Assembly: GCF_900110265.1 (NCBI RefSeq)
Contig: NZ_FODB01000042.1
Span: 1 to 36,515, forward strand
From: Vreelandella aquamarina
GTDB taxonomy: Bacteria > Pseudomonadota > Gammaproteobacteria > Pseudomonadales > Halomonadaceae
Direction: 5' to 3'
Length of the DNA stretch: 36,515 nucleotides
Shown here in pieces: positions 17,469 to 30,170 of this stretch. The stretch's first letter is position 1. Each line of letters starts with the position of its first letter. A program made the translations under genes and the position numbers. A model generated the notes under the pieces. The model saw only the letters and a list, made by a program, of their open reading frames with translations. It was not told the DNA's origin and made no database searches.

Positions 17469-18650
17469 TTATATGCTGAGTCGTCCCGCCTTATGTTTCA
17501 CCGGGTTGGCATACTGCCCTAACCAATAGGGTTGCAGTGCTTCTGGAACGCTTGCTAGCCGTGCTTTAAACCGCTCCCGATCTTGACGGGTAATGGATTT
17601 ACGCGCGACTAGCTCCGGCGATTCGCCCAATGCTTCCAGCGCCAGATAGTGGCTGGGAAATAGGCGATAACCACCAATCACCTGGCGGTCAATTTCAGCA
17701 GCTACTTCATCAGGTGTCGCCATGTCGGCACCCACTGGCGTACCAAATTTTAGCTGAACGCGGCCTTTAGAGCCGGTAATGCCAGAAACAATTGAGCGGA
17801 TGTCTTCAAACTCACTCTTGGCGTAGCTACCCTGGGTGGCGATATCATGCAGTTCCTGGGCTTTTTGCAAGTCGCAGGGATCGTACTCGTAGCTAATCGA
17901 TACAGGAACGAGCTTCAGCTCGGCAATGGCATCGCCGAAGACCATATCTCGCTCTGCATGGCGTTTTGCCATCGTGAGCATTTTGATAATAGCGGGGTCG
18001 GTACGGTCAATGCCGTTTTTAGCACGACCTTCGCGCTGGGCCATCCAGATAGAGTGATTGTCTTCGGTAATCGAGTGGCGAATGTAAGACGACAGCTGCT
18101 GATAAGCGGCCAACATGGCCCGCTTTCCGCGTGCGCTCCGCGGCACAATAAAGCTTTTGTTTAGCCGCATCAGGTCGGTTACATAGGGCTTTTTCAGCAA
18201 GTTGTCGCCAATCGCAATACGTACCGTATCTCGGCCTGCCTGGTAAAGCGCGTAATTAACAAAGGCGGGGTCCAGCGAGATGTCGCGATGATTGCCGATA
18301 AATAGATAAGCGCTGTTGTCGTCGAGTTTGTCTAATCCCGAGACCTCAAAGGCATCCGTGGTGGTGCGGATCATGCGCTCCATATAGCTGGCAATGCGCA
18401 TTTGAAATTCGCGAACGCTGGTAACACCCTTTACTTCACGGCGAATGGCGTGGCCTGCCAGGGCGCGCGCTACGGGCCGCGCCCATTTGGCCATGCGCGG
18501 CAGCCTAAAGCGGGTAAGCGCGTCAAGCAGTTCACTATCGTGAGAGAGCCGTTCAAGAACATCGGCCACCTCATGATCCATATAGGGGCGAATGTCTGCC
18601 CATGGGTCGTTGGTGGTGTCAGTGTTGGGTGCGTTATTATGATGAGTCAT
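17469..18650 (-). CDS. PlsC-like 1-acyl-sn-glycerol-3-phosphate acyltransferase family protein
   Basis: 393 residues from the ATG at 18650, which opens MTHHNNAPNTDTTNDPWADI. The longer frame to 18779 reaches into the rdgC end and lacks similarity. The acyltransferase core begins at about 115 with FIGNHRDISLDPAF. The catalytic His-Asp pair here is spaced H-x5-D rather than the usual H-x4-D. A substrate-binding type block with FIVPRSARGKRAM and the IWMAQREGRAKNG block follow, resembling blocks II-III (a basic residue, then EG) of glycerolipid acyltransferases. It probably transfers acyl chains at the membrane face, but the acceptor is uncertain. It is read in the same direction as rdgC, 58 bases downstream. 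Confidence 0.8.
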   Translation of the reverse strand: MTHHNNAPNTDTTNDPWADIRPYMDHEVADVLERLSHDSELLDALTRFRLPRMAKWARPVARALAGHAIRREVKGVTSVREFQMRIASYMERMIRTTTDAFEVSGLDKLDDNSAYLFIGNHRDISLDPAFVNYALYQAGRDTVRIAIGDNLLKKPYVTDLMRLNKSFIVPRSARGKRAMLAAYQQLSSYIRHSITEDNHSIWMAQREGRAKNGIDRTDPAIIKMLTMAKRHAERDMVFGDAIAELKLVPVSISYEYDPCDLQKAQELHDIATQGSYAKSEFEDIRSIVSGITGSKGRVQLKFGTPVGADMATPDEVAAEIDRQVIGGYRLFPSHYLALEALGESPELVARKSITRQDRERFKARLASVPEALQPYWLGQYANPVKHKAGRLSI

Positions 18651-18708
18651 GCGATCCGTTGGATATAAGCAAAAATAATCGGGTGGCTGCGGCTTAAAAT
18701 ATAGAGCG

Positions 18709-19647
18709 TTAGGTATCTTGCTGAGCCGTCGGTTCCCGCTGAGTTTCGCCACCAAGCCATTCCAGCAGGCGGGTAACATCGTCAGAAAGCGCTTGGGCCA
18801 TCAGAATAAAGTCGGTTTCCAGGCGGGCTAGCGCATCATCGCCGTCGTCGGCATGGTCGGCTTCTTCAATCAGTGCGTCGCCAAAGCGCAGCGACTTCAG
18901 CGCTAAATCGTCATGCAGCACAAAGCTTAGGCGGCCTTCCAAGCTGATCGCCAGTTTGCTGGCCTGGCGTCCGCTCTCAAGTAGCTGCTGAATTTCATCG
19001 CTGTCTAGGTCAACTTGCCGTGCGCGTAGCACGCCATCGTCGCCTTTTGCCTTGAGTTCCACTTGGTCGCCGAGCTGTAGGTCGCTTGGGCGGCTAGATG
19101 GGTCGCCTAACCAAGTAGTCATGGCGCGTATCGGCAGTGTTTGGCTGCTCAATGGCGTAGCTTTTAAGCTGCCGAGTGTCTCACGCAGCAGGTCCAATAC
19201 ATCTTCTGCTCGGGTGCGGGAACTAGCATTAACGCCAATGAGCTGGCGCTTAGTGTCCCACCATAAGTCAATTTTCTGGCTGCGGACAAAGGCGCGGGGC
19301 ATGAGTTCTTCGGTGACCTGCTCTTTCAGCGCGCTCTTTTCCTTGCGCGTGACTTTGCGTCCCTCACTGGCCTCGATATCGGCGACTTTTTCGTCGACTT
19401 CTTCTTTGACAACCGACGCGGGAAGCAGGCGCTCTTGGCGTAGGGCAGAGAGTAAGCGGTGCCCCTGAATTTCATGCAGACGCTGGTCGCCACCTAGCCG
19501 CCCCGCAGGCGCTGTCCAGCCTAAGCGGCGAGCATCCGCATTGCCTAGCGGCTTGGCCGCATGCTCATCCAATGCGTTGGCCAGAGTTTGGCTATCTAGC
19601 TCGGGAGCGCCGTGTAGGCGATATAAATGCAGGTGCTTAAACCACAT
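18709..19647 (-). CDS. rdgC: Recombination-associated protein RdgC
   Basis: 312 residues from the ATG at 19647 (MWFKHLHLYRLHG), the conserved N-terminus of the family; an upstream in-frame ATG at 19677 adds ten residues without similarity. RdgC forms a ring-shaped dimer on duplex DNA and modulates RecA. Family blocks GRLGGDQRLHEIQGHRLL, RQERLLPASVV and KIDLWWDTKRQLI are clear. The C-terminus ends in a Glu/Thr/Gln-rich tail. AGGA about 10 bases before the start is a plausible ribosome binding site. It is divergent from the thioesterase gene. Confidence 0.95.
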   Translation of the reverse strand: MWFKHLHLYRLHGAPELDSQTLANALDEHAAKPLGNADARRLGWTAPAGRLGGDQRLHEIQGHRLLSALRQERLLPASVVKEEVDEKVADIEASEGRKVTRKEKSALKEQVTEELMPRAFVRSQKIDLWWDTKRQLIGVNASSRTRAEDVLDLLRETLGSLKATPLSSQTLPIRAMTTWLGDPSSRPSDLQLGDQVELKAKGDDGVLRARQVDLDSDEIQQLLESGRQASKLAISLEGRLSFVLHDDLALKSLRFGDALIEEADHADDGDDALARLETDFILMAQALSDDVTRLLEWLGGETQREPTAQQDT

Positions 19648-19814
19648 GTCACCGATCCTATGAAAAAGGTGGCACATTATGTCGAAACGCGGCCTTTCCT
19701 ACCAGCACCTTGGTGCAGCGACCTGCTGTTGCACGAGTTTAAAACTTGTGTTTGATTTGCAGGGTATTAATGATTCCTTGCCCCATTTCCATAAGCAGTG
19801 AACAAGAGGATGCT

Positions 19815-20249
19815 ATGTCTGAGTCAATTTCCCACGTCAGTATGCGGGTCCGTGGTTACCACCTAGATGGCTATGGTCATGTCAACAACGCGCGTTATCT
19901 GGAGTTTATGGAGGAGGGGCGCTGGGCATTCTTCGATGAGCACCCTCGGCTTATCCAGCAGCTTCACAGCGCTGGGCGGGCATTCGTGGTGGTTAATTTA
20001 AACATCGACTATCGCGCGGCGGCCGTCCAGGGGGACGATTTGCAGGTATTAACGGGCATCGTCGACGTTGGTGAGCGAAGTGCGCTCTGCCATCACCGCA
20101 TCATTCGATCTGACGGCACTTTGATCGCCCAGGCCGACCTCACCTTCGTGCTGCTGGATGTGAAGGCCAATAAAGCCGCCGCCATCGAAGGTGAGGTGCG
20201 CGACGTGCTACGGGGACTGATCGTGCCCAAAGAAGCGTTTACGGCCTAA
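19815..20249 (+). CDS. Acyl-CoA thioesterase, YbgC/FadM-type hot-dog fold
   Basis: 144 residues from the ATG at 19815 with AGAGGA 4 bases upstream; the longer frame from 19746 adds a non-conserved leader. The signature DGYGHVNNARYLEFMEEGR is the 4-hydroxybenzoyl-CoA thioesterase-like hot-dog motif, with an Asp and the HVNN segment preceding the long helix. It hydrolyses acyl-CoA esters; the chain preference cannot be read from sequence. It stands alone between rdgC (divergent) and gyrA, which has its own leader. Confidence 0.85.
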   Translation: MSESISHVSMRVRGYHLDGYGHVNNARYLEFMEEGRWAFFDEHPRLIQQLHSAGRAFVVVNLNIDYRAAAVQGDDLQVLTGIVDVGERSALCHHRIIRSDGTLIAQADLTFVLLDVKANKAAAIEGEVRDVLRGLIVPKEAFTA

Positions 20250-20292
20250 ATGGCAATGGCGGTGTCACCGACTGCCCTTGATGCGCATGCAG

Positions 20293-20301
20293 TGGTATGA
20301 T
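20293..20301 (+). promoter_or_regulatory. Candidate extended -10 promoter of gyrA
   Basis: TGGTATGAT at 20293-20301 fits an extended -10 (TGn plus a TATAAT-like hexamer). No good -35 exists at 16-18 bp. Transcription would start near 20308, giving a leader of about 107 bases that contains the hairpin at 20318-20357. Confidence 0.4.
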
Positions 20302-20317
20302 GTCACGGTATCTGCGC

Positions 20318-20357
20318 GCCGCCTTCATGTACTCAGTCTCGTACGATGAAAGGCGGC
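20318..20357 (+). promoter_or_regulatory. Long hairpin in the gyrA leader
   Basis: GCCGCCTTCATGTAC (20318-20332) pairs with GTACGATGAAAGGCGGC (20341-20357), with two single-base bulges and an 8-base loop. ATTTTC follows. It sits between the candidate promoter and the gyrA start (20415). It could modulate gyrA expression or mRNA stability. Confidence 0.5.
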
Positions 20358-20414
20358 ATTTTCAAGCGCTTTCAACTCTCGCAGTGCCAATGCAGTGCAA
20401 AGGATCTGACTTTC

Positions 20415-23091
<2,677 letters not shown>

Positions 23092-23108
<17 letters not shown>

Positions 23109-24195
23109 CTTTTGTGCAGGGCCTGCGGCCCTGCCAACCGCCGTTTTAGAGCGAGCGCGTAACGAATTGCTTGACTATCAGGGTCGTGGTTTGTCTGTGA
23201 TGGAGATGAGTCATCGTAGTGATGAGTTTATTGCCATTGCAGAACGTGCCGAGGCAGATCTTCGTGAACTGCTAGCAATTCCCAGCAATTACCAAGTGCT
23301 CTTCTTGCAGGGCGGCGCAAGCATGCAGTTCTCGATGCTGCCGATGAATTTACTGGGCCAGGGCGGTAGCGCTAACTTTATCCAAACAGGCATTTGGGGA
23401 AAGAAAGCGTTAAGTGAAGCCAAGCGGCTTGGCTTCAGCTGCCATGTGGCTGCCAGCAGCGAGGCTAATGGTCACACTGCCGTGCCTGATGAGGCGTCAT
23501 TATCAATCACCAATGACGCGGCCTATCTGCACTATACGTCGAATGAAACCATTGGCGGTTTAGAGTTTGATTACACGCCCCAGATAACCCGCGCTGACGG
23601 TGCAGCCGTGCCGCTGGTGTGCGATATGTCGTCGAATATTCTCTCTGGCCCGATTGATATCAGCGATTTTGGTGTGGTGTACGCTGGCGCGCAGAAAAAT
23701 ATCGGCCCGGCGGGGTTAACCATCGTGGTCGTACGTGACGATCTGCTAGGTAAAGCCCCTAGCACGATTCCATCACTTTTTGATTATCAAATGCTGGCAG
23801 AAGCGGGCTCTATGGTGAACACCCCGCCGACTTATGCCTGGTATCTATCGGGCTTGGTTTTCCAATGGCTTAAAAATGACATCGGTGGCTTAGATGCAAT
23901 GGATGCGCTGAATCAGCGCAAAGCACAAAAGCTTTACGCTGCCATTGATGCCAGCGCCTTCTACAGTAACCCTATCGCCGTACCTAACCGTTCGCGTATG
24001 AACGTACCGTTTGTGTTGGCGGATGCGCGTTTGGATAAAGCGTTTTTACAAGAAGCCGATGAGGCAGGCCTGCTAAACCTTAAAGGCCACCGCAGCGTAG
24101 GTGGTATGCGCGCTAGTTTATATAACGCCGTTCCAGAAGAGGCGGTCGATTCCTTAATCGCCTTTATGGCGGATTTTGAACAACGAAGAGGCTAA
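23092..24195 (+). CDS. serC: Phosphoserine aminotransferase
   Basis: 367 residues from the ATG at 23092 ([15 protein letters not shown]), the family's standard N-terminus. This start lies inside the last codons of gyrA, so the two genes are coupled. This PLP enzyme makes phosphoserine from 3-phosphohydroxypyruvate in serine synthesis and also acts in pyridoxine synthesis. The lysine that binds PLP is K202 in [21 protein letters not shown] and FQGG-like phosphate-binding segments are present. pheA starts 5 bases after it. Confidence 0.97.
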
Positions 24196-24200
24196 CCATC

Positions 24201-25292
24201 ATGTCCGATACGCCGATCAATTTAGATGACTTGCGTCAACGTATCGACCAGTTGGATGGCGATATTCTGCGCTTGATCAGTGAGCGTGCCAGCTGCGCCC
24301 AGCAGGTGGCGCACGTTAAGCTCGCCCAAGATCAAGATGCCGTGTTTTACCGCCCAGAGCGCGAAGCGCAGGTGTTACGGCGCATTATGGCGCTGAATAA
24401 AGGCCCGCTGGACGCTGAAGAGATGGCCCGTCTGTTCCGCGAGATTATGTCGGCCTGCCTCGCGCTGGAGCAGCCGGTAAAAGTGGCCTACCTAGGGCCG
24501 GAAGGCACTTTCACCCAGCAAGCGGCGCTCAAGCATTTTGGCGAAAGTGCGGTAAGCCTGCCTATGGCCGCTATCGATGAAGTGTTCCGCGAAGTGGAAG
24601 CAGGCGCGGTGAACTATGGCGTGGTGCCGGTGGAAAACTCCACTGAAGGGGTGGTGAACCACACGCTCGATACCTTTATGGACTCTTCCATCAAGATTTG
24701 TGGCGAGGTAGTACTACGCATTCACCACCATCTCTTAATTAGCGAAACAACGCGCAAAGACAAAGTCTCGCGTATCTACTCGCACCCCCAGTCGTTTGGC
24801 CAGTGTCGTAAATGGCTGGATGCGCATTACCCACATGCTGAGCGTGTGCCGGTTTCCTCCAACGCTGAAGCGGCTAAATTGGTGAAAACCGAATGGCACA
24901 GCGCGGCGATTGCCGGCGACATGGCTGCCAAGCTCTACGGCTTAGAGCGCATTGCCGATAAAATCGAAGACCGTCCGGATAACTCGACGCGCTTTTTGAT
25001 TATTGGTAATCAAGATGTGCCTATGTCAGGTGAAGACAAAACTTCCATTGTGGTAGCCATGCGTAACCAGCCAGGCGCGCTTCACGACCTGTTGGAGCCA
25101 TTCCATCGCCACAAGATCGATTTAACCCGCATCGAGACGCGCCCTTCGCGCACAGGCGTATGGAATTACGTGTTCTTCATTGATTTCAAAGGCCACCGTG
25201 ATGAGCCGAGTGTAGCGGCTGTGCTGGAAGAGGTGCGTCTGCGCGCTGCTGAGTTGCGCGTATTGGGTTCTTACCCTCAGGGCGTGCTGTGA
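24201..25292 (+). CDS. pheA: Bifunctional chorismate mutase / prephenate dehydratase (P-protein)
   Basis: 363 residues. An AroQ chorismate mutase (about 5-90) is followed by prephenate dehydratase (about 94-270: AYLGPEGTFTQQAA, VVPVENSTEGVV, and the catalytic TRF at 263-265) and an ACT regulatory domain (about 280-355, with NQPGALHDLL and RIETRP in place of the common ESRP). It converts chorismate to phenylpyruvate for phenylalanine, and the ACT domain normally gives feedback inhibition. GAAGAGG about 9 bases upstream serves the ATG. Its TGA overlaps the GTG start of the tyrA-aroA gene. Confidence 0.97.
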   Translation: MSDTPINLDDLRQRIDQLDGDILRLISERASCAQQVAHVKLAQDQDAVFYRPEREAQVLRRIMALNKGPLDAEEMARLFREIMSACLALEQPVKVAYLGPEGTFTQQAALKHFGESAVSLPMAAIDEVFREVEAGAVNYGVVPVENSTEGVVNHTLDTFMDSSIKICGEVVLRIHHHLLISETTRKDKVSRIYSHPQSFGQCRKWLDAHYPHAERVPVSSNAEAAKLVKTEWHSAAIAGDMAAKLYGLERIADKIEDRPDNSTRFLIIGNQDVPMSGEDKTSIVVAMRNQPGALHDLLEPFHRHKIDLTRIETRPSRTGVWNYVFFIDFKGHRDEPSVAAVLEEVRLRAAELRVLGSYPQGVL

Positions 25293-27577
25293 CGGTGTTA
25301 GCACAAGGTGCTGGGCGTGAAGTGTGTCATGAACCGCGAATTTTAATCGTCGGGCTGGGCTTAATTGGTGGTTCGCTAGCAGCGGCGCTGCGCGCTTCTG
25401 GTTTTTCCGGGGAAATTATTGCCTGCGACCCTAATAAAGACGAGATTGCTCTAGGTATTGAGCTGGGGCTTGTTAACGCTGGCGGCACGCAGCTAGCTGA
25501 GCTGCTGGATGATGTTTCCATGGTGGTCCTGGCAGTGCCCGTACTGGCAATGGAAAGCGTGATGACCGCACTGGCCCAGGCGCTTCCTAACGCGGCTGAT
25601 GATGTAGTGATCACCGATGTGGGTAGTACCAAAGCCACCATTCGTGAATGTGCCGAACGCGTGTTTGGTTACGTATTACCTAATATCGTCTTAGGGCATC
25701 CTATCGCGGGCTCAGAAAAGAGTGGTGTGGCAGCGGCCAACCCGACGCTTTATGTTAATCACAAAGTGATTCTGACGCCCGAACCTAACGTCGATGCTGA
25801 TGCACTAGCACGCGTGGAAAAGCTCTGGCAGACGTGTGGTGCAGAAGTCTTGCAAATGAGCGTCGAGCGCCACGATCAGGTGCTGGCACGCACGAGTCAC
25901 CTGCCGCACCTTTTGGCGTTCTCTCTAGTGGATACGCTGGCGCGTCAGGATGAGCGGCTGGATATTTTTCGTTACGCTGCGGGCGGATTTCGTGATTTTA
26001 CCCGTATTGCAGGTAGCGACCCGGTCATGTGGCGGGATATTTTTATCGCCAACCGAGAAGCAGTGCTGTCGTCACTAGACGACTTTGAAGCAGGGTTAAA
26101 GCGTCTTCGTTGCGCCGTTGAAAGCGGTGATAGCGATGCGCTAATTGCAACGTTTGATCGTGCCAGCCACGCGCGACACTATTTTGATACGTTATTGAAT
26201 AAAACCAGTTATCAGGCGGAATATCATATGCAACCACACGGTAAAGTGACTTATCGCGTGCAGCCAGGCGGAGAGGCGCAGGGTCGTCTTCGCGTGCCAG
26301 GCGATAAATCCATCTCCCATCGCTCTATTATGCTGGGTGCTCTGGCGGAAGGTGTGACGGAAGTAAAAGGCTTCTTGGAAGGTGAGGATAGCCTAGCGAC
26401 TCTACAAGCTTTTCGCGAGATGGGCGTGGCCATTGAGGGGCCTCACCAGGGGCGAGTCACTATCCACGGTGTGGGCATGCAGGGTTTGAAAGCGCCCGCA
26501 GGGCCACTCTATGTAGGCAACTCCGGTACGGCTATGCGGCTCTTTGCCGGTTTGCTGGCGGGCCAATCTTTCGATAGCGAGCTGACCGGCGATGAGTCGC
26601 TCTCTAAGCGGCCGATGGGGCGTGTGGCAGATCCGCTGCGTCTGATGGGTGCTACCATCGATACCGCCGAAGGCGGCCGTCCGCCGTTAAAGATCCACGG
26701 CGGTGCGCCGCTGAAAGGTATTTACTACGACATGCCGATGGCCAGCGCGCAGGTAAAGTCATGCCTGCTGCTTGCTGGGCTCTATGCCGAAGGTGAAACC
26801 CGCGTGCGCGAGCCAGCTCCTACCCGTGACCATACCGAGCGTATGCTTAACGGCTTTGGATACGCCGTTTCACGCGAAGGGGATACCTGTTGGCTACAAG
26901 GTGGCGGACAATTAACGGCTGGGTCGATTGATGTGCCCTCCGATATTTCGTCAGCGACGTTCTTCCTTGTCGCAGCTGCCATTACGCCGGGCTCGGATAT
27001 CACGTTAGAGCATGTAGGTATCAATCCAACCCGCATTGGTGTGATCAATATTTTGAAATTGATGGGCGCCGACTTAACGCTTGAAAACGAACGTGAAGTG
27101 GGTGGCGAGCCAGTGGCGGATATTCGTATTCGTTACGCGCCCCTAAAAAGTATTGATATTCCCGTCGATCAAGTGCCGCTGGCTATAGATGAGTTCCCGG
27201 CGCTATTCATCGCGGCGGCCAATGCTCATGGCACGACGCGCCTGCGCGGCGCGGAAGAGCTGCGGGTGAAAGAGTCCGACCGTATCCAGGCCATGGCCGA
27301 TGGCCTTGCTGTGCTTGGCGTTGAGCATACGGTGGTGGAAGACGGTATCGATATTATTGGTAACGGCAACGACAGCGTGCCGAGCTATGGCGGCGGCCGT
27401 ATCGATAGCTTGGGCGACCACCGTATTGCTATGGCGTTTGCCATTGCGTCGCTACGCGCAGGTGATGAAATCATTATTGACGACTGTGCGAATGTCGCTA
27501 CCTCGTTCCCGGATTTTGTTGCGCTGGCGCAGCGCATTGGTATGAGTGTTAGCGTGGAGGGTGCTAATGACCGCTAA
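25289..27577 (+). CDS. Fusion: prephenate dehydrogenase (TyrA) – 3-phosphoshikimate 1-carboxyvinyltransferase (AroA)
   Basis: 762 residues. The N-terminal half (about 15-305) is a Rossmann prephenate dehydrogenase with GLGLIGGS (22-29), [16 protein letters not shown] and the catalytic-site SHLPHLLAF. The C-terminal half from about 314 is EPSP synthase with GDKSISHRS (338-346), GNSGTAMR (410-417), SAQVK (486-490), RDHTE (513-517) and NPTR (579-582). The last four elements and GDKS together are those of class II enzymes. The start GTG at 25289 overlaps the pheA stop; a second GTG at 25322 is an alternative. Such fusions are known in pseudomonads and relatives. An internal ATG at 26228 precedes the AroA part. 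It gives tyrosine-branch oxidation and the shared shikimate step from one polypeptide. Confidence 0.95.
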   Translation: MTVLAQGAGREVCHEPRILIVGLGLIGGSLAAALRASGFSGEIIACDPNKDEIALGIELGLVNAGGTQLAELLDDVSMVVLAVPVLAMESVMTALAQALPNAADDVVITDVGSTKATIRECAERVFGYVLPNIVLGHPIAGSEKSGVAAANPTLYVNHKVILTPEPNVDADALARVEKLWQTCGAEVLQMSVERHDQVLARTSHLPHLLAFSLVDTLARQDERLDIFRYAAGGFRDFTRIAGSDPVMWRDIFIANREAVLSSLDDFEAGLKRLRCAVESGDSDALIATFDRASHARHYFDTLLNKTSYQAEYHMQPHGKVTYRVQPGGEAQGRLRVPGDKSISHRSIMLGALAEGVTEVKGFLEGEDSLATLQAFREMGVAIEGPHQGRVTIHGVGMQGLKAPAGPLYVGNSGTAMRLFAGLLAGQSFDSELTGDESLSKRPMGRVADPLRLMGATIDTAEGGRPPLKIHGGAPLKGIYYDMPMASAQVKSCLLLAGLYAEGETRVREPAPTRDHTERMLNGFGYAVSREGDTCWLQGGGQLTAGSIDVPSDISSATFFLVAAAITPGSDITLEHVGINPTRIGVINILKLMGADLTLENEREVGGEPVADIRIRYAPLKSIDIPVDQVPLAIDEFPALFIAAANAHGTTRLRGAEELRVKESDRIQAMADGLAVLGVEHTVVEDGIDIIGNGNDSVPSYGGGRIDSLGDHRIAMAFAIASLRAGDEIIIDDCANVATSFPDFVALAQRIGMSVSVEGANDR

Positions 27578-28256
27578 GGTACCTGTGCTGACAATCGATG
27601 GCCCCGGCGGTGCTGGCAAAGGCACGATTAGCAGCCTTGTGGCCGAGCGTTTAGGTTGGCACCTATTAGACAGTGGGGCACTTTATCGTCTAACGGCCCG
27701 GGCGGCCGTCAAGCATCATGTCGCCCTAGATGATGAGGCGGCACTGGCAGCGATTGCCACTAAGCTAGATGTTGCCTTTCCTGTGGTAGATGGTCAGCCT
27801 TGCACCTTGTTAGAGGGCGAAGACGTTGGGCAGATGATTCGTACCGAGCAAGCAGGTGAACTTGCTTCTCAGGTCGCAGCACTGCCTAGTGTGCGCGCAG
27901 CACTACTTCAGCGCCAGCGAGATTTTTGCCAATTACCTGGACTGGTGGCAGACGGCCGCGATATGGGAACTGTCGTATTTCCCGAGGCGCCGTTGAAGGT
28001 TTTTCTCACCGCCAGCGCCGAAGAACGGGCTCGCAGAAGGCATCTACAGTTGCAGGAAGCAGGGGTGGATGCTAGTCTGTCGAGTCTTTTAAAGGAGATT
28101 CAGGCACGCGATGCACGCGATACGCAACGCAGTGTGGCTCCTCTCAAGCCGGCAGATGATGCCATTACGCTTGATACCACGCGCCTGAGCATACCGGAAG
28201 TGGTTGATCGGCTGACCGAACTGCTTGCCCAACGCGGCATGTCTAACGGCATTTGA
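27567..28256 (+). CDS. cmk: Cytidylate kinase
   Basis: 229 residues from the ATG at 27567, which has GGAGG 6 bases upstream and overlaps the end of the tyrA-aroA gene by 11 bases. It phosphorylates CMP and dCMP with ATP. The P-loop is GPGGAGKGT (12-20), with DSGALYR, the [13 protein letters not shown] catalytic segment and the [16 protein letters not shown] lid region all present. Its position before rpsA is conserved across gammaproteobacteria. Confidence 0.97.
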   Translation: MTAKVPVLTIDGPGGAGKGTISSLVAERLGWHLLDSGALYRLTARAAVKHHVALDDEAALAAIATKLDVAFPVVDGQPCTLLEGEDVGQMIRTEQAGELASQVAALPSVRAALLQRQRDFCQLPGLVADGRDMGTVVFPEAPLKVFLTASAEERARRRHLQLQEAGVDASLSSLLKEIQARDARDTQRSVAPLKPADDAITLDTTRLSIPEVVDRLTELLAQRGMSNGI

Positions 28257-28375
28257 TTCTCCCTTGCGGCGTTTTTGGAAAGGTGTCACGACGTGGCAGG
28301 GCGATAACTCCATATCAGTGAGCCCGGTCAGGTCTAACCAGCGCTAACGCCTCCAAAAGCAGAGTGACATTAGGC

Positions 28376-28396
28376 CCGTACTCGCTGGTGGTACGG
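28376..28396 (+). promoter_or_regulatory. Hairpin in the rpsA leader
   Basis: CCGTAC (28376-28381) and GTACGG (28391-28396) form a stem with loop TCGCTGGTG. It lies in the 184-base space between cmk and rpsA. In E. coli the rpsA leader folds into hairpins that drive unusually efficient translation and S1 autoregulation. A similar role here is inference. Only a modest AGGA (28432-28435) precedes the start. Confidence 0.45.
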
Positions 28397-28440
28397 AGAA
28401 GGCAGTTATGCCTCAACAACGTTGATCACGTAGGAAAACC

Positions 28441-30120
28441 ATGAGCGAAAGCTTTGCTGAACTGTTTGAACAGTCTCTTAACGACATCAACATGGAGCCA
28501 GGCGCTATCGTCGCGGCCCAGGTTGTCGACATTGACGGTGACTGGGTTACCGTTAACGCTGGTCTGAAATCCGAAGGTCAGATCCCTGCGGCACAATTCC
28601 GCGATGAGAATGGTGAACTGACCATCGCTATCGGTGACGACGTTCACGTTGCACTGGAAGCCGTTGAAGATGGCTTCGGTGAAACGCGTCTGTCCCGTGA
28701 AAAAGCCAAGCGCGCAGAAGCTTGGAAAATTCTGGAAGCAGCCTTCGAGAAAGACGAAATCGTCAAGGGCGTGATCAACGGTAAAGTCAAAGGCGGCTTC
28801 ACTGTCGATGTCGACTCTATCCGTGCCTTCTTGCCGGGCTCTCTGGTTGACGTTCGTCCGGTTCGCGACACGGCACATCTGGAAAACAAAGAGCTGGACT
28901 TTAAAGTCATCAAGCTTGATCCGAAGCGCAACAACGTCGTTGTATCGCGTCGTGCCGTGCTGGAAGCAGAAAACAGTGCCGAGCGTGAAGCGCTGCTGGC
29001 CACTCTGCAAGAAGGTCAGCAAATCAAGGGTATCGTTAAGAACCTGACCGACTACGGTGCTTTCGTAGATCTGGGCGGCGTTGATGGCCTGCTGCACATC
29101 ACCGACATGGCTTGGAAGCGTATCAAGCATCCGTCTGAAATCGTTGCCGTTGGCGACGAAATCAACGTCAAAGTGCTGAAGTTCGACCGTGAGCGCAACC
29201 GCGTTTCACTGGGTCTGAAGCAGCTGGGCGAAGATCCGTGGGTCAACATCAAAGAGCGTTACCCGGAAGGCACCAAAGTGCACGCGGTCGTCACTAATCT
29301 GACGGACTACGGCTGCTTTGCTGAGCTGGAAGAAGGCGTTGAAGGTCTGGTTCACGTGTCTGAAATGGACTGGACCAACAAGAACATTCATCCGTCTAAA
29401 GTCGTTCAAGTGGGCGATGATGTTGACGTGATGGTTCTTGATATCGATGAAGAGCGTCGTCGCATTTCTCTGGGTATCAAGCAGTGCACTGCTAATCCGT
29501 GGGAAACGTTCAACGCTGAATACAACAAGGGCGACCGTGTTTCCGGTACCATCAAGTCAATCACTGACTTCGGTATCTTTATCGGCCTTGAAGGCGGTAT
29601 CGACGGTTTGGTTCACCTGTCCGACATCTCTTGGACAGAGACTGGCGAAGAAGCCGTTCGCAACTTCAAGAAAGGCGACGAAGCAGAAGCCGTTATTCTG
29701 TCTATCGACCCGGAGCGTGAGCGCATCTCCCTGGGTATCAAGCAAATGGATTCCGATCCGGTTGCTGAGTACCTGTCAGTGAATGACAAGGGCAGCATTG
29801 TTACCGGTCGCGTTGTAGAAGTTGACGCTAAAGAAGCACACGTTGAGCTGGCAACTGACGTTATTGCCATTCTTAAAGCGTCTGAAATTAGCGCAGACCG
29901 CGTTGAAGATGCACGCAATGTGCTGAACGAAGGCGACAGCGTTGAAGCGCGTATTGTCAGCGTCGATCGTAAGAGCCGTCAGATCAATCTGTCGGTGAAA
30001 GCGAAAGAGCAAGACGACACTCGTCAGAACCTGAAGAAACTGCGTGACCAAGAGCCGGAAGCAGCAGGTGGCCCGACCACTATCGGTGATCTGATCAAGC
30101 AGCAGATGGGTCAAGACTAA
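28441..30120 (+). CDS. rpsA: 30S ribosomal protein S1
   Basis: 559 residues, close to the 557 of E. coli. Six S1 (OB-fold) repeats lie at about 21-87, 105-171, 192-260, 277-347, 364-434 and 451-520. The first two are divergent and bind the ribosome; the others bind RNA and carry repeated DYGAFV / DYGCFAEL / DFGIFIGL and RISLGIK signatures. It delivers mRNA to the 30S subunit. The ATG at 28441 has only AGGA, fitting the S1 pattern of weak Shine-Dalgarno plus structured leader. A strong terminator follows; no ihfB is downstream. Confidence 0.98.
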   Translation: MSESFAELFEQSLNDINMEPGAIVAAQVVDIDGDWVTVNAGLKSEGQIPAAQFRDENGELTIAIGDDVHVALEAVEDGFGETRLSREKAKRAEAWKILEAAFEKDEIVKGVINGKVKGGFTVDVDSIRAFLPGSLVDVRPVRDTAHLENKELDFKVIKLDPKRNNVVVSRRAVLEAENSAEREALLATLQEGQQIKGIVKNLTDYGAFVDLGGVDGLLHITDMAWKRIKHPSEIVAVGDEINVKVLKFDRERNRVSLGLKQLGEDPWVNIKERYPEGTKVHAVVTNLTDYGCFAELEEGVEGLVHVSEMDWTNKNIHPSKVVQVGDDVDVMVLDIDEERRRISLGIKQCTANPWETFNAEYNKGDRVSGTIKSITDFGIFIGLEGGIDGLVHLSDISWTETGEEAVRNFKKGDEAEAVILSIDPERERISLGIKQMDSDPVAEYLSVNDKGSIVTGRVVEVDAKEAHVELATDVIAILKASEISADRVEDARNVLNEGDSVEARIVSVDRKSRQINLSVKAKEQDDTRQNLKKLRDQEPEAAGGPTTIGDLIKQQMGQD

Positions 30121-30141
30121 ATTATTAGTTTTTCCTACTAA

Positions 30142-30170
30142 AACGCCGCCCAAAAGGGCGGCGTTTTTTT
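30142..30170 (+). terminator. Rho-independent terminator of rpsA
   Basis: AACGCCGCCC (30142-30151), loop AAAA, GGGCGGCGTT (30156-30165), then a run of T to 30170. It is a textbook intrinsic terminator 21 bases after the rpsA stop. Confidence 0.95.

Noticed and set aside
28426..29130. Long open frame antisense to rpsA (234 codons)
   Set aside because: It mirrors the strong codon bias of rpsA, has no family similarity and overlaps a certain essential gene completely.
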